Shown: in pieces, positions 63,948 through 64,000 of the stretch
How positions within the stretch are numbered: position 1 is the first letter of the stretch
Layout: each line of letters opens with the position of its first letter
Notes under the pieces: generated by a model
What the model was told of the DNA's origin: nothing
The model's database searches: none
What the model saw: the letters and a program-made list of their open reading frames with translations, nothing else
Program-made: the position numbers and the translations under genes
Assembly: GCF_002179555.1 (NCBI RefSeq)
Contig: NZ_NHOU01000004.1
Coordinates: forward strand, 152,326-216,325
Source of the DNA: Salinicola salarius
GTDB taxonomy: Bacteria > Pseudomonadota > Gammaproteobacteria > Pseudomonadales > Halomonadaceae
Direction of reading: 5' to 3'
Length of the DNA stretch: 64,000 nt

Positions 63948-64000
63948 AATCGTATCGAAGCGAAAAAAAATCGTAACTATTCAGGTGGCTGCGGATGGCA

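Overview
The window looks like chromosomal DNA of a GC-rich gammaproteobacterium, most likely a member of the Halomonadaceae (Halomonas, Salinicola, Kushneria or Chromohalobacter type). This rests on the core gene set and arrangement (lptFG divergent from pepA, with holC-valS nearby; metR divergent from metE; an RstAB-like two-component pair), the protein sequences as I read them and the codon style. No rRNA, tRNA, CRISPR array or complete insertion sequence was found.

Positions 1-27200 are mostly housekeeping: a partial EAL protein, an extensin-like protein, small lipoproteins, an FMN-dependent alpha-hydroxy-acid dehydrogenase, a PEBP-family protein, a membrane-anchored retropepsin, rstA-rstB, metR/metE, azoR, a glyoxalase-fold protein, tspO, a UDG-superfamily protein, DoxX, a diguanylate cyclase, valS, holC, a short-chain dehydrogenase, ilvE, pepA and the LPS-export pair lptF-lptG. 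Two kinds of short tandem repeat and a 134-bp palindromic intergenic element lie between these genes.

Positions 27400-37600 form an LPS/surface-glycan locus in visible decay. The intact part has a WaaP/Kdo-kinase-like protein, a 2-oxoglutarate/Fe(II) oxygenase, a family-2 glycosyltransferase, a large three-part protein ending in an ELM1-type domain, and a family-4 glycosyltransferase. Next come broken genes: a truncated methyltransferase, a glycosyltransferase with one in-frame TGA, the last ~50 codons of a third glycosyltransferase, a truncated IS1380-type element, and an lpxR (lipid A 3'-O-deacylase) gene that is both frameshifted in an eight-base homopolymer and cut by the IS. A 335-bp MITE-like element with perfect 20-bp terminal inverted repeats follows, then a two-gene oxidoreductase operon.

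Positions 39586-46006 hold a two-gene helicase operon: a SWIM-SNF2 fusion and a UvrD-like helicase with a RelE-like N-terminus and ankyrin-like C-terminus. No function is known to me for this pair.

Positions 46034-61299 are the most interesting region: a putative bacterial sphingolipid (ceramide) island. It contains an MsbA-like ABC exporter, a serine palmitoyltransferase-type alpha-oxoamine synthase, a dedicated acyl carrier protein, a CerR-like NAD-dependent reductase, a fatty-acyl-AMP ligase, a bacterial ceramide-synthase-like GNAT protein, and probable headgroup genes (two nucleotidyltransferases, a metallophosphoesterase, a CDP-alcohol phosphatidyltransferase, a DAG/sphingosine-kinase-fold lipid kinase, an uncharacterised nucleotidyltransferase-like protein and an LpxO-like hydroxylase). 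The fatty-acyl-AMP ligase is also frameshifted in an eight-base homopolymer, exactly before its catalytic-lysine motif. The window ends with an AraC regulator divergent from an aldehyde dehydrogenase gene.
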